From an uncultured beta proteobacterium (GTDB taxonomy: Bacteria; Pseudomonadota; Gammaproteobacteria; Burkholderiales; SG8-41): a DNA stretch of 64,000 bases. The DNA lies in contig CAISYC010000056.1 of the NCBI GenBank assembly GCA_903889565.1, positions 1-64,000 of the forward strand. The letters run 5' to 3'. The notes under the pieces were generated by a model. The model ran no database searches and was not told the DNA's origin. It was given only the letters and a program-made list of their open reading frames with translations. The position numbers and the translations under genes were made by a program. Shown here piece by piece: positions 1 to 8,051 of the stretch; the first letter of the stretch is position 1; every line of letters begins with the position of its first letter.

Positions 1-187
1 CCGTCGCTGTCGCTTCGTTGAATTGGCCATCCAAACATGATGCCCAATTCAAAGCCCTTACGAAACCCCTGCAACCCAGTGCCCATAAGACTTTCAGGCA
101 TTTTTAATGCCCTTTTCGCCCACTCGATTTCCTGATGAGCCGAAAAAAATACTGCCGGGCGTGAACTGGTTCGTTCAGGAGGAAACC

Positions 188-1042
188 ATGAAATTCCGCA
201 AGCTGTCGCACGCGCTCGGCGCGGAGGTCTGCGACGTCGATATCACGCAGCCGATGAGCGAGGCGCAATTCGGCGAGATTTACCGCGCTTTTCTCGACAA
301 CGGCATTTTGCTGCTGCGCGGCCAGCGCTGCACACGCGAGCATCACATCGAATTCAGCCGCCGTTTCGGCGAACTCGACAATCACGATGCGCTGCCGCGC
401 GACCGCAACAGCGATTACCACGAGCTGCTGATGGTGACCAATGCGCCCAACGCCGACGGCTCGCCGGGCGAGGGGCGTTACACCGGACGGCAATGGCATT
501 CCGACATGTCTTTTACGTCGCACCCGTCGCTCGGTTCGCTGTTGCGCGCGGTCAAGATTCCCGACGTCGGCGGCGATACCCAGTTTGCCAACATGACGGC
601 CGCCTACGATGCGCTGTCCGACGGGATGAAAAAACTGATCGCCGGCCTGCATGGCATACACATGTCGGGCACGCGCAAAATCGCCAGCGCAGACGTCGGC
701 AGCCAGCGCATCTCGGAACAGGTCCGCATCAATCCGCCGATCGCGCAGCCGGTGGTGCGCGTGCATCCGGAAACCGGCCGCAAGGCGCTCTACCTCGGCG
801 AGAAGGTTAAACGCTTCGACGGCATGACCGAGGAGGAAAGCCGGCCGCTCATCGAATACCTGAACCGTCACGCTACCAAACCCGAATTCGTCTACCGGCA
901 TCAGTGGCGTCAGGATGACATCTTGGTGTGGGACAACCGCTGCACCATGCACCAGGCGCTCGGCGATTTCGACGAAACGCAGTTGCGGCATATGGAGCGC
1001 ACCACCGTGCTGGGCAGCGCCTCGGGCTATGTTGTCGCTTGA
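188..1042 (+). CDS. TauD/TfdA-family Fe(II)/2-oxoglutarate-dependent dioxygenase
   Basis: This 284-residue protein is a predicted cytoplasmic non-haem iron dioxygenase that couples 2-oxoglutarate decarboxylation to hydroxylation of an organic substrate. The facial triad is visible as H104 and D106 (in QWHSDMSF) and the distal H255 (in TMHQALGDF). R271 (in HMERTT) is in place to bind the 2-oxoglutarate carboxylate. I chose the ATG at 188 because an AGGAGG ribosome site lies just upstream and the family core starts there; an in-frame start at 107 would add a tail with no family resemblance. The substrate is not readable: relatives cleave taurine, alkyl sulfates or 2,4-D. The next gene codes for a Bug solute-binding protein, so an imported organic acid is plausible. 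Confidence 0.88.
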   Translation: MKFRKLSHALGAEVCDVDITQPMSEAQFGEIYRAFLDNGILLLRGQRCTREHHIEFSRRFGELDNHDALPRDRNSDYHELLMVTNAPNADGSPGEGRYTGRQWHSDMSFTSHPSLGSLLRAVKIPDVGGDTQFANMTAAYDALSDGMKKLIAGLHGIHMSGTRKIASADVGSQRISEQVRINPPIAQPVVRVHPETGRKALYLGEKVKRFDGMTEEESRPLIEYLNRHATKPEFVYRHQWRQDDILVWDNRCTMHQALGDFDETQLRHMERTTVLGSASGYVVA

Positions 1043-1133
1043 TCGTCAGGATCCGCGCATGACCGTCTAGTCGCAGATCAGCCGCCGCCCGGCGGCTCCG
1101 TCTTCCCGCTCCCCCCGAACCAACAGGGAAAGA

Positions 1134-2090
1134 ATGAAAAATTTTCTGGCGCTCGTTACGCTGTTCCTGCTGTCGTCCGTCGCGCAGGCGCAGGGCTTTC
1201 CGGATCGGCCGATCCGCATTCTGGTGCCGTTCGCGCCGGGCGGCTCGACCGATATACTCGCCCGCATGCTCGGCCAGAAAATGACCGAGGCCTGGGGCCA
1301 GCAGGTGGTCATCGACAACCGCACCGGCGGCAACGGCGTGATCGCAGCCCAGTTGACCGCGCAGGCCAATGCCGACGGTCACACGCTGCTGATGGTGGCG
1401 ATCGGCCACGCGATCAATCCGTCACTGTTGAATTCGCTGCCCTACGATACCGCGCGTGACTTCACGCCGGTCAGCCTCACGGCGATCCTGCCGCTGATGG
1501 TCGCCGTGCATCCGGCGGTGAAAGCGGCAACCATGCGCGAATTGATCGCGCTCGCGCGCAACGGCGCCCGACCGCTGACCTATGCGTCGGGCGGCATCGG
1601 CTCGTCGCAGCATCTGGCCGCCGAGTTGATCAATTTCATGGCCGGGGTGAACATGACGCATGTTCCTTACAAGGGCGGCAATCCGGGTTTGCTCGACGTT
1701 GTCGGCGGGCATGTCGATATGATGGCCTCAACCATACTCACTGTGGCGCCGCATGCGCGCGCCGGACGTTTGCGCGCGCTTGCCATCACCACGGCCAAAC
1801 GCAACGCGGCGTGGCCCGATCTGCCGACGGTTGCCGAATCCGGGCTCAAGGGTTATGAGTCGATCGCCTGGTACGGCATCGTTGCGCCGGCCGGTTTGCC
1901 GCCGGCGGCATTGGCGAAACTGAGCGAGGTCATGATGAAAGGCACGCAGGCACCCGACATGCGCGACGCGCTGATCGCGCAGGGCGCGGAGCCGGCGGGT
2001 GGCACGCCGCGGCAGTTTGCCGCCTTTATCAAAACGGAGACGGCGAAGTATGCGCGCGTCATCCGTCAGGCCGGCGTCAGGGCGGATTAG
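1134..2090 (+). CDS. Bug/TctC-family periplasmic solute-binding protein
   Basis: This 318-residue protein is one of thirteen Bug proteins in the window. The family binds carboxylated ligands in the periplasm for tripartite tricarboxylate transporters. A signal peptide of about 19 residues ends at AQA. The family blocks follow: PIRILVPFAPGG, VVIDNRTGGNG, a variant ADGHTLL loop, LPYDTARDFTPV and THVPYKGGNPGLLDVVGG. AGGGAAAG precedes the ATG. It lies 91 bases after the dioxygenase and 5 bases before the Hsp15 gene, so it may be co-transcribed with both. No TctA/TctB membrane partner is nearby and the ligand is unknown. Confidence 0.9.
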   Translation: MKNFLALVTLFLLSSVAQAQGFPDRPIRILVPFAPGGSTDILARMLGQKMTEAWGQQVVIDNRTGGNGVIAAQLTAQANADGHTLLMVAIGHAINPSLLNSLPYDTARDFTPVSLTAILPLMVAVHPAVKAATMRELIALARNGARPLTYASGGIGSSQHLAAELINFMAGVNMTHVPYKGGNPGLLDVVGGHVDMMASTILTVAPHARAGRLRALAITTAKRNAAWPDLPTVAESGLKGYESIAWYGIVAPAGLPPAALAKLSEVMMKGTQAPDMRDALIAQGAEPAGGTPRQFAAFIKTETAKYARVIRQAGVRAD

Positions 2091-2095
2091 TTGCA

Positions 2096-2512
2096 ATGGC
2101 GGACAACAGCGTGAGCGAGCACGAACACCGCGATCGCCGCGTGCGCATCGACAAATGGCTGTGGGCGGCGCGCTTTTTCAAGACGCGCGCGCTGGCGCAG
2201 GCTGCAGTGGTCGCCGGCAAGGTGCGAGTCGACGGCGAACGCGTCAAACCGGCAAAGGAAGTGCGGGCGGGCGCTGCATTGACGGTGCGTGTCGGCGAAT
2301 TCGAATGGGCGGTCACCATCACCGCGCTGGCCGAGCGTCGCGGCGCCGCCGAAGACGCGCGCAAACTTTATGCGGAAAACCCCGATAGCATCGCGCGCCG
2401 TCTCGCGCAGATCGCTGACCGCAAGGCCATGGGCAGGCTCGCCGGCGAACGCAAGGGCCGGCCGACCAAGCGCGAACGCCGGCAGATCATCCGGTTTCGC
2501 GAAGGCGACTGA
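2096..2512 (+). CDS. hslR: S4-domain RNA-binding heat-shock protein Hsp15
   Basis: This 138-residue basic cytoplasmic protein has an S4 RNA-binding domain from about residue 13 (VRIDKWLWAARFFKTR) through GKVRVDGERVKPAKEV. An Arg/Lys-rich tail follows (RKGRPTKRERRQIIRF). Hsp15 in E. coli recycles free 50S subunits that still carry a nascent chain, and the length and tail fit that family. It starts 5 bases after the Bug stop codon, which is an odd partner; the spacing suggests shared transcription rather than shared function. A generic S4 protein is the alternative, but the WLWAARFFKTR block is typical of Hsp15. Confidence 0.88.
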   Translation: MADNSVSEHEHRDRRVRIDKWLWAARFFKTRALAQAAVVAGKVRVDGERVKPAKEVRAGAALTVRVGEFEWAVTITALAERRGAAEDARKLYAENPDSIARRLAQIADRKAMGRLAGERKGRPTKRERRQIIRFREGD

Positions 2513-2521
2513 CGCGCGCGG

Positions 2522-3133
2522 TCAATTCGCGCGTGTGCCGCCGTCGCGTCCGCGCCCGCCGCCGCCGGCATCCGGCGGCGCGCCCGCGCGATCGCCCGTT
2601 GCTGTTGCCGGTCGCGCGCTGCCGGTGACCAGCGGCAGCAGCGAGGGCATGCGCGAATCGACCAGCATTTTCTGTTCCGCGCCCAGCATCTCGTAGAACT
2701 GTTTCGTTGCCGCGGCGATATCTTCCAGTGCAGTGAGCCGGTCGCGCGCGCTGTCCATCGCGCGATTAACCTGCTGCAGCGCATTTGGCGGTGTAATCGA
2801 CGACGATGCGGATGCGCCCTTGCTGCGTTCGCGCAGGGCATCAGCGGCCATGTCGCGCATGCGGTCGGCGTAGGCGTCCCACCCCTTCATTTGCGTCGGC
2901 GTCAGTTTCAAATCCTCCTCCAACATGCCGAGCCTGTATTCCAGCAGGTCGGCACCTTCGCCCATCGACGGTTGCGGCGTCTGCACCGTGCCGCGGCTCG
3001 TATCACCACTGCGGCTGCCGCGCCGGCCGCCGCCGGTGCCGCCGCCCGGAAACTGCGCGAGCGCGTCCAACGTAAAGGCGATGCCGAGCAGGAGGGCGAA
3101 GGCGCTGACGCTGAGTGTTTTGCCGCGGGTCAT
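2522..3133 (-). CDS. LTXXQ-motif (Spy/CpxP-like) periplasmic protein
   Basis: This 203-residue exported protein has a signal peptide ending near TLDALAQ, then a Gly/Arg/Ser-rich linker. A helical region follows with LKLTPTQMKGWDAYADRM, the LTXXQ hallmark of Spy/CpxP-type periplasmic chaperones and sensors. A second helical part (YEMLGAEQKMLVDSRM) resembles the repeat of that motif. The Pro/Gly/Ala-rich C-terminus looks disordered. Its gene lies 53 bases downstream of the selenoprotein gene on the same strand, so read-through is possible. Exact function is unknown; metal or envelope-stress binding is inferred only from the motif. Confidence 0.72.
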   Translation of the reverse strand: MTRGKTLSVSAFALLLGIAFTLDALAQFPGGGTGGGRRGSRSGDTSRGTVQTPQPSMGEGADLLEYRLGMLEEDLKLTPTQMKGWDAYADRMRDMAADALRERSKGASASSSITPPNALQQVNRAMDSARDRLTALEDIAAATKQFYEMLGAEQKMLVDSRMPSLLPLVTGSARPATATGDRAGAPPDAGGGGRGRDGGTRAN

Positions 3134-3186
3134 GAGTAGGGTTCCTGGGTATGCAGCCGGCTGATCGGTGTTTGCCGTCGCTCCTG

Positions 3187-4926
3187 TTAGTCGTCGCGTC
3201 TGGCGCGGAGTTCACTCCATTTTTCCGGCAGTTCTATTTTGCGGCCGACCGGATAACCAAGGAAGGCGTTGTGCGCGAATACATAGGCGTTGTTGCGCAG
3301 CGGATCGCCGCCCACCGCGATCATGAAGTCGTCGGGTTTCCACACGATGGGCACCATGCGGTCGGGATCGTCCGACTCGTAGAATACCTTCGGAATGCGA
3401 CCGTTGACGACATCGTCTTTCAAATCCCAGACGCCGCGGATATTCCAGTCGCGCAGCTGGCGCTCGAACACCCATGCGGGCATGCGCGCGTGGTCGAACA
3501 GGAATTGCTTCACGTCGGCTTTCGACCAGCCCGCGCGCGCGATCGTTTCGGCGATGATCGGGCTGATCACGGCGAGCGGCCGCAGCGTGCCGTGGCCGTG
3601 ACTGGTGGTGAAGGTGATCTGCCAGTTGTTGAAGCGCAGCAGCGAGTCTGCCAGATAGGGCAGCAGTTGCTCCGGCGTGCTGCCCGACACCGACGACAAT
3701 GAACCGCCGCCTGTATAGCGCGCGATGGTCACCGTATTGTCGCCGGCCTTGAAGCCCATTTCCTCGCCGGTGGTCGGCCAGCCGATGGTCTTCAGCACGT
3801 CGTCGTTTTCAGCCAGCACCACGCGCCAGGTATTGCCGAAGGTCGCCTTGTCGGTCTTGTGCAGCAGAAAGCCGGCGACGTTTCTGAGATACAGACGCCA
3901 GAAGCGGCCGATCGAGGTGTTCGGCAGAAAGCCGTCGCGCAGCGCGCCCTGCGTGAAATTGAAATCGAGTTCCTTGATGATCGGCCCGTTGAGGATGATC
4001 AGGGTGTCGCCGCCGGGCGTGTTGCCGGAGTGCTCGACCGCGTATTTCGGATCGGCCATCGCCTCGATCAGCGCGACGAGTATCGGCATGTACTCCGGAC
4101 GGCAACCTGCCATCACGCCGTTGACCGCCACGCTCCACACAGTGGCGGCGCGGCGGTCGGGCAGCAGCACGCCCAGTACCTCGTCGGGTTTGCGATCGGT
4201 GAAACGCAAAAATTCTTCGACCGCCGGCGTGGTCGGTGGCACGACCGGCAGTCCGTCGGAGTATTCGTGTGCGACGAAGTAACGGTTGACCGCATTGAAT
4301 CCGCCGCGCACCACGATGTCGCGCGCGCCCGGTTCGCCGTTGCTGCCCCTGGCCGCCGGCATCACGGTCAGATTGTCGATCACCTGTTCAGCGGTGACGC
4401 CGATGATGTCGCGGCGCAGTTCCTCCTTGCTCTTGGTGCCAATGTGGCCGGGCACCAGCGCAAGCGTGATGTTGGGCATGCCGAGACCGATCGAGGTCGC
4501 CGCGGCCTGCTTCAGGAAGCCTTCGCAGGTCAGTGACGACGTCGGATAACCGGCCGCTTCGCATGCTGCACTAGCCCGCAACACGGCGGGCGTGCAGCTG
4601 CCTCAACAGGCCATGCCGGAGATGACGGCATCGACCCCCAGCTCTTTGAAGCGCGCGGGCAGCGCGGCCAATGCATCCTTTTCATCGTCGCCGTGCGTGC
4701 TGCCGAAGTCGCGCCAGCTGACGAACTTGATGCCGGGATAGCGGCGTTTGAGTTCTTCTTCGAGCAGGGCGAAAACTTCGTCGCCCTTGAACAGATAGTC
4801 CCAGAGTTGCGCGACGGTTTTGCCTTCGAGCGTTGCCAGCCGCGGCGCCAGCGCGCGCGTCTTCTGCTGGCGCGCGCCGCGCGGCCAGTGGGCTTCGTAG
4901 TAGCCGTCGTTGTTTTGCTGCGTCAT
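3187..4926 (-). CDS. UGSC-family selenoprotein (in-frame UGA at 4603-4605 read as selenocysteine)
   Basis: One reading frame of 580 codons runs from the ATG at 4926, preceded by GGAGGA, to the stop at 3187. A single TGA interrupts it at 4603-4605. Translated through, residues 105-111 read M-A-C-U-G-S-C, the redox motif that names the UGSC (seleno)protein family, whose Cys homologues read CGSC. A hairpin fitting a bacterial SECIS starts 5 bases after the UGA (see 4565-4598). The N-terminal ~200 residues carry the redox site. The remaining ~380 contain blocks such as HEYSDGLPVVPPT, VAVNGVMAGCRPEYMP and NGPIIKELDF, a domain I cannot name. The gene starts 14 bases after a TctC-like gene, so it is probably in an operon with it. 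No selA, selB, selC or selD is in the window. The reaction is unknown; a thiol/selenol redox role is inferred. Standard gene callers would split this into two ORFs, the second from an internal GTG at 4584. Confidence 0.87.
4565..4598 (-). promoter_or_regulatory. bSECIS-like hairpin directing Sec insertion at UGA 4603-4605
   Basis: The mRNA begins to fold 5 bases after the UGA. A 7-bp lower stem (GCUGCAC with GUGCAGC) is followed by a two-base UA bulge on the 3' side. Next come a 6-bp upper stem (GCCCGC with GCGGGC) and a six-base apical loop CGUGUU. The loop opens 17 bases after the UGA and has G then U at its second and third positions. Distance, loop G and bulged U all match the bacterial SECIS rules known from formate dehydrogenase and other selenoproteins. 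The whole element lies inside coding sequence, as bacterial SECIS elements do. Confidence 0.83.
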
Positions 4927-4940
4927 CGATTCCTCCGGAA

Positions 4941-5933
4941 TCAGGGCTTGATCATGCCAAGTTCGCTCAGCACGTCTTTGAGTATGTTGTATTGCGATTT
5001 GAGGTGTTTGGCCAGTTCCGCGCTCGGCATGTAATCCTCGTCCCACTGGTTCTTTTCGAGCGCCTCTTTCCACGCCGGCGTCTTGATCACGCGCTGGAAC
5101 ACGCCGTCCCAGTATTTGACCTGTTCCGGCGTCAATCCCTTCGGGCCGATCACGCTGCGCGGCACGTCGAACACCACATCGACGCCCTGTTCGCGCAGGG
5201 TCGGAATCGACGCCAGCGCGCCGCCGAGACGGCGCGGCGAAGCCACGCCGGTGATGCGGATTTTTTTGGTTTCGAGCAGTTGCAGAAATGCGCCGGGTGT
5301 TGCCGAGGCGACATCGACATGGCCGCCCATCAGCGCGGTGACGGCGTCGGCCGACGAACCGAAGACGACGATTTTCAGCTTGCGGCCGTCGGCGCCGACG
5401 CTGCGCGCAATCAGCGCGGCAGCAATGTGATAAGCGTTGCCGCGCGCCGCCGCCAGCGCGATGCTGATCGAGCCCGGGTCGGCCTTGATGCGCGCGGCGA
5501 GATCGCGGCCATTTGCGATTGGCGAATCGGCGCGCACCATGAAGGCGATCGGTTCGGTGATCAGATTGGCGATCGGTGTGAACGCAAAGTAATCGACGGT
5601 AATCTGGCCGGTGAGCAGCGCCGACAGCGGCGTCGAAGTCTGAATCATCAGGCGCTGGCCGTCGCCGGCGAATTGCGACAGATAATTCAATGCTACGCCG
5701 TAGCTGCCGCCGGGTTTGTTGATCACCGACATCGGCGCCTCGACCAGCTTCGACGCCTGCATGATCATCTGCAGCGTGCGCGCAGTGTTGTCGACGCCGC
5801 TGCCGGGGCCGGTGGGCACGGTGAATTCGACATTGCGATCGGGTTTCCAGTCGGCGGCGCAACTGGCGGTGACGGCAAGGCCGATGACAAATGCTGCGCA
5901 GGCGGCACGCAGTCGGATTGTGGTGCAATGCAA
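4941..5933 (-). CDS. Divergent TctC-like periplasmic solute-binding protein upstream of the selenoprotein
   Basis: This 330-residue exported protein belongs to a different TctC branch from the other Bug proteins here. It opens with FTVPTGPGSGVDNTART rather than VPFPPGG, lacks the PDGYTL loop, and ends in DEDYMPSAELAKHLKSQY, typical of that branch. I prefer the TTG at 5933: CGGGAG lies just upstream and it gives a clean signal peptide ending near TASCA. The ATG at 5978 sits about where a promoter -10 (TATAAT at 5985-5990) would place the transcript start. The selenoprotein gene begins 14 bases after its stop, so uptake and the UGSC protein probably share a substrate or a regulon; that is inference. 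Confidence 0.82.
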   Translation of the reverse strand: MHCTTIRLRAACAAFVIGLAVTASCAADWKPDRNVEFTVPTGPGSGVDNTARTLQMIMQASKLVEAPMSVINKPGGSYGVALNYLSQFAGDGQRLMIQTSTPLSALLTGQITVDYFAFTPIANLITEPIAFMVRADSPIANGRDLAARIKADPGSISIALAAARGNAYHIAAALIARSVGADGRKLKIVVFGSSADAVTALMGGHVDVASATPGAFLQLLETKKIRITGVASPRRLGGALASIPTLREQGVDVVFDVPRSVIGPKGLTPEQVKYWDGVFQRVIKTPAWKEALEKNQWDEDYMPSAELAKHLKSQYNILKDVLSELGMIKP

Positions 5934-5984
5934 GTTAATCTCCCGGGAATTCGCGGCGCCTGTGCAACGCCTTGTCATGGCCCG

Positions 5985-5990
5985 ATTATA
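5985..5990 (-). promoter_or_regulatory. Candidate -10 box for the TctC/selenoprotein operon
   Basis: A perfect TATAAT lies on the minus strand in the 132-base divergent gap. I find no convincing -35 hexamer 16-18 bases upstream and no extended -10. A start about 7 bases downstream would give a leader of roughly 45 bases to the TTG at 5933. Confidence 0.35.
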
Positions 5991-6065
5991 CGATTCAACG
6001 CCACTGCCTCGCGACCGCCGATTTCCGCTATATTTGCGCAGATTTCCAACCGAGGAGCGGCGCGC

Positions 6066-7034
6066 ATGAGAACAACAATCACGGCGGCGGCATGCGGCTT
6101 GTTTTTGTCGGTGGCGGCATGGACCGCAGCGGCGCAGAACGGCTACCCGAACCGCCCGATCCGGCTGGTAACGCCGGCGGCGCCGGGCGGCACCACCGAT
6201 ATTCTGGCGCGACTCGTCGGCGCGCGGCTGACCGAGGCATTGAAGCAGCAGGTGATCGTCGACAACCGCGCCAGCGCATCGGGCGTGGTCGCCGCTGAAA
6301 TCGTCGCCAATTCGCCCCCCGACGGCTATACCCTGTTCCTGCCCTACCATCAGCACACGGTCAACGCCGCGCTCAATCCAAAGCTGCCGTATCACGCAGT
6401 CAACAGTTTTACGCCGATCACGCAATTGACCGCTGCCGGGCTGATGCTGGTGGTCAATGCAGGCGCGCCGCCGAAGACGCTCAAGGAATTCGTCGAGTGG
6501 ACGAAAAACTACAAGGGCCCGCTTAATTTTGGTTCGGCCGGTCTCGGCAGCGGCGGTCATCTGGCCGGTGAGCTCTATAACGTCACGGTCGGCATCAAGG
6601 CGCAGCACATTCCGTATAAAGGGTCAGGGCCTGCGCTGATCGATTTGATTGCCTGGCAATATCAATACAATTTCGCCGGTATCCAGGCTGCGCAGACGCT
6701 GGTCCGCAGCGGCAAGCTGCGCGCGATCGCGGTGACCAATCCAAAACGCATCGCAGCGCTGCCGGATCTGCCGGCGATGGCCGAGGTGCTGCCGGGCTTC
6801 GAATTGGTCGGCTGGTACGGTATGGCGGCGCCGGCGAAACTGCCGAAGCCCATCCTCACACGACTGCACGACGAGATCGTCAAGATCATGCGCGCGCCGG
6901 ACGTGCGCGACCGTATTCTTGCCGACGGTTCCGAAGTCGCGGTCAGCACGCCGGAGGACTTCCGCCTCTACATGCTGGCCGATCTGGCCAAGTGGGCGCG
7001 GCTGGTCAAAGAGAGCGGCGCCAAGCTCGAATGA
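6066..7034 (+). CDS. Bug-family solute-binding protein, tandem paralogue 1
   Basis: This 322-residue protein has a signal peptide ending near TAAAQ. Its mature part is strikingly like the next gene's product: both have TDILARL, QQV, DNRASASGV, DGYTLFLP, LGSGGHLAGELYN and IKAQHIPYKG. They look like a recent tandem duplication. One departure is LIDLIAWQYQYNFAG where the sister has VDLVGGQYQYGFAG, so the usual glycine pair near the ligand pocket is lost here. The ATG at 6066 follows GAGGAG and starts the signal peptide; the reading frame is open far upstream, but only as antisense shadow. It is the first of three consecutive plus-strand Bug genes. Confidence 0.9.
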   Translation: MRTTITAAACGLFLSVAAWTAAAQNGYPNRPIRLVTPAAPGGTTDILARLVGARLTEALKQQVIVDNRASASGVVAAEIVANSPPDGYTLFLPYHQHTVNAALNPKLPYHAVNSFTPITQLTAAGLMLVVNAGAPPKTLKEFVEWTKNYKGPLNFGSAGLGSGGHLAGELYNVTVGIKAQHIPYKGSGPALIDLIAWQYQYNFAGIQAAQTLVRSGKLRAIAVTNPKRIAALPDLPAMAEVLPGFELVGWYGMAAPAKLPKPILTRLHDEIVKIMRAPDVRDRILADGSEVAVSTPEDFRLYMLADLAKWARLVKESGAKLE

Positions 7035-7058
7035 GCCGTTAGGCGGGAGGAGACGGCT

Positions 7059-8009
7059 GTGAGGTGGATTGCACAAGCGGCGATTTTTTTTGCTGCGGCT
7101 TTGGCGCCTGTAATCGCGCATGCGCAATCCGATTATCCGAACCGGCCGATCCGCCTGATCACGCCGACGGCGCCCGGCGGCACCACCGATATTCTGGCGC
7201 GCCTGTTCGGCGCGCGCATGGCCGAAACGTTCAAACAGCAGGTCGTGATCGATAACCGCGCCAGCGCGTCGGGCGTGAATGCCGCCGAGATCGTGGCGCA
7301 TGCGCCGGCCGACGGTTACACGCTGTTCCTGCCGTTCGTGCAGCACACGGTGAACGCCGCGCTCAACCGGAAATTGCCGTACCGGGTGGTCGATGATTTC
7401 ACGCCGATCACCCAGCTCACCGCCGGCGGCATGCTGCTGCTGGTGCCGGTGTCGTCGCCGGTGAAAACGCTCGGCGAATTCATCGAGTGGACGCGCGGTT
7501 ACAAGGGCGCGCTCAACTACGGTTCGGCCGGTCTCGGCAGCGGCGGCCATCTTGCCGGCGAACTCTACAATCAGCTGGCGGGCATCAAGGCACAGCATAT
7601 TCCGTACAAGGGCGCGGGGCCGGCGATGGTCGATCTGGTCGGCGGTCAGTATCAATACGGTTTCGCCGGCATGCAGGGCTCGCAGGTGCTGGTGCGCTCG
7701 GGCAAGCTGCGCGCGCTGGCGGTGACGACGCCCAAACGGGTTGCCGTGCTGCCTGAGTTGCCGGCGATGGCCGAGGTGTTGCCCGGCTTCGACGTCGTCG
7801 GCTGGTACGGCATCGTCGGGCCGGCGCGCCTGCCGCTGGAGATCGTCGCCAGACTGCACGACGAACTCGTGCGCATACTCGCGCTGCCGGAGGTGCGCGA
7901 ACGCATCCTGGCCGACGGTTCGGAACCGGTCGGCAGCACGCCCGAGGCATTTCGCAAATATCTGATTGCCGACGCGGCGAAATGGGCGAAACTGATCAAG
8001 CCTGAATGA
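7059..8009 (+). CDS. Bug-family solute-binding protein, tandem paralogue 2
   Basis: This 316-residue protein starts at GTG 7059 behind a strong GGGAGGAG. The signal peptide ends near IAHAQ. The gene lies 24 bases after its sister and shares most residues across the N-terminal lobe and the HIPYKGAGPAMVDLVGG region. The retained GG in this region suggests it keeps the ancestral binding pocket, while the upstream copy has changed. The proximity implies co-transcription of both. The ligand is unknown. Confidence 0.9.
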   Translation: MRWIAQAAIFFAAALAPVIAHAQSDYPNRPIRLITPTAPGGTTDILARLFGARMAETFKQQVVIDNRASASGVNAAEIVAHAPADGYTLFLPFVQHTVNAALNRKLPYRVVDDFTPITQLTAGGMLLLVPVSSPVKTLGEFIEWTRGYKGALNYGSAGLGSGGHLAGELYNQLAGIKAQHIPYKGAGPAMVDLVGGQYQYGFAGMQGSQVLVRSGKLRALAVTTPKRVAVLPELPAMAEVLPGFDVVGWYGIVGPARLPLEIVARLHDELVRILALPEVRERILADGSEPVGSTPEAFRKYLIADAAKWAKLIKPE

Positions 8010-8051
8010 CGATGCGGGTGAACCAAAACAATCAAAAAAAATGAGGGGCCA

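Noticed and set aside
4833-6065. Upstream extension of the 6066 Bug gene frame
   Set aside because: The frame is open but antisense to the TctC-like gene and the selenoprotein's N-terminus. The signal peptide and ribosome site put the start at 6066.
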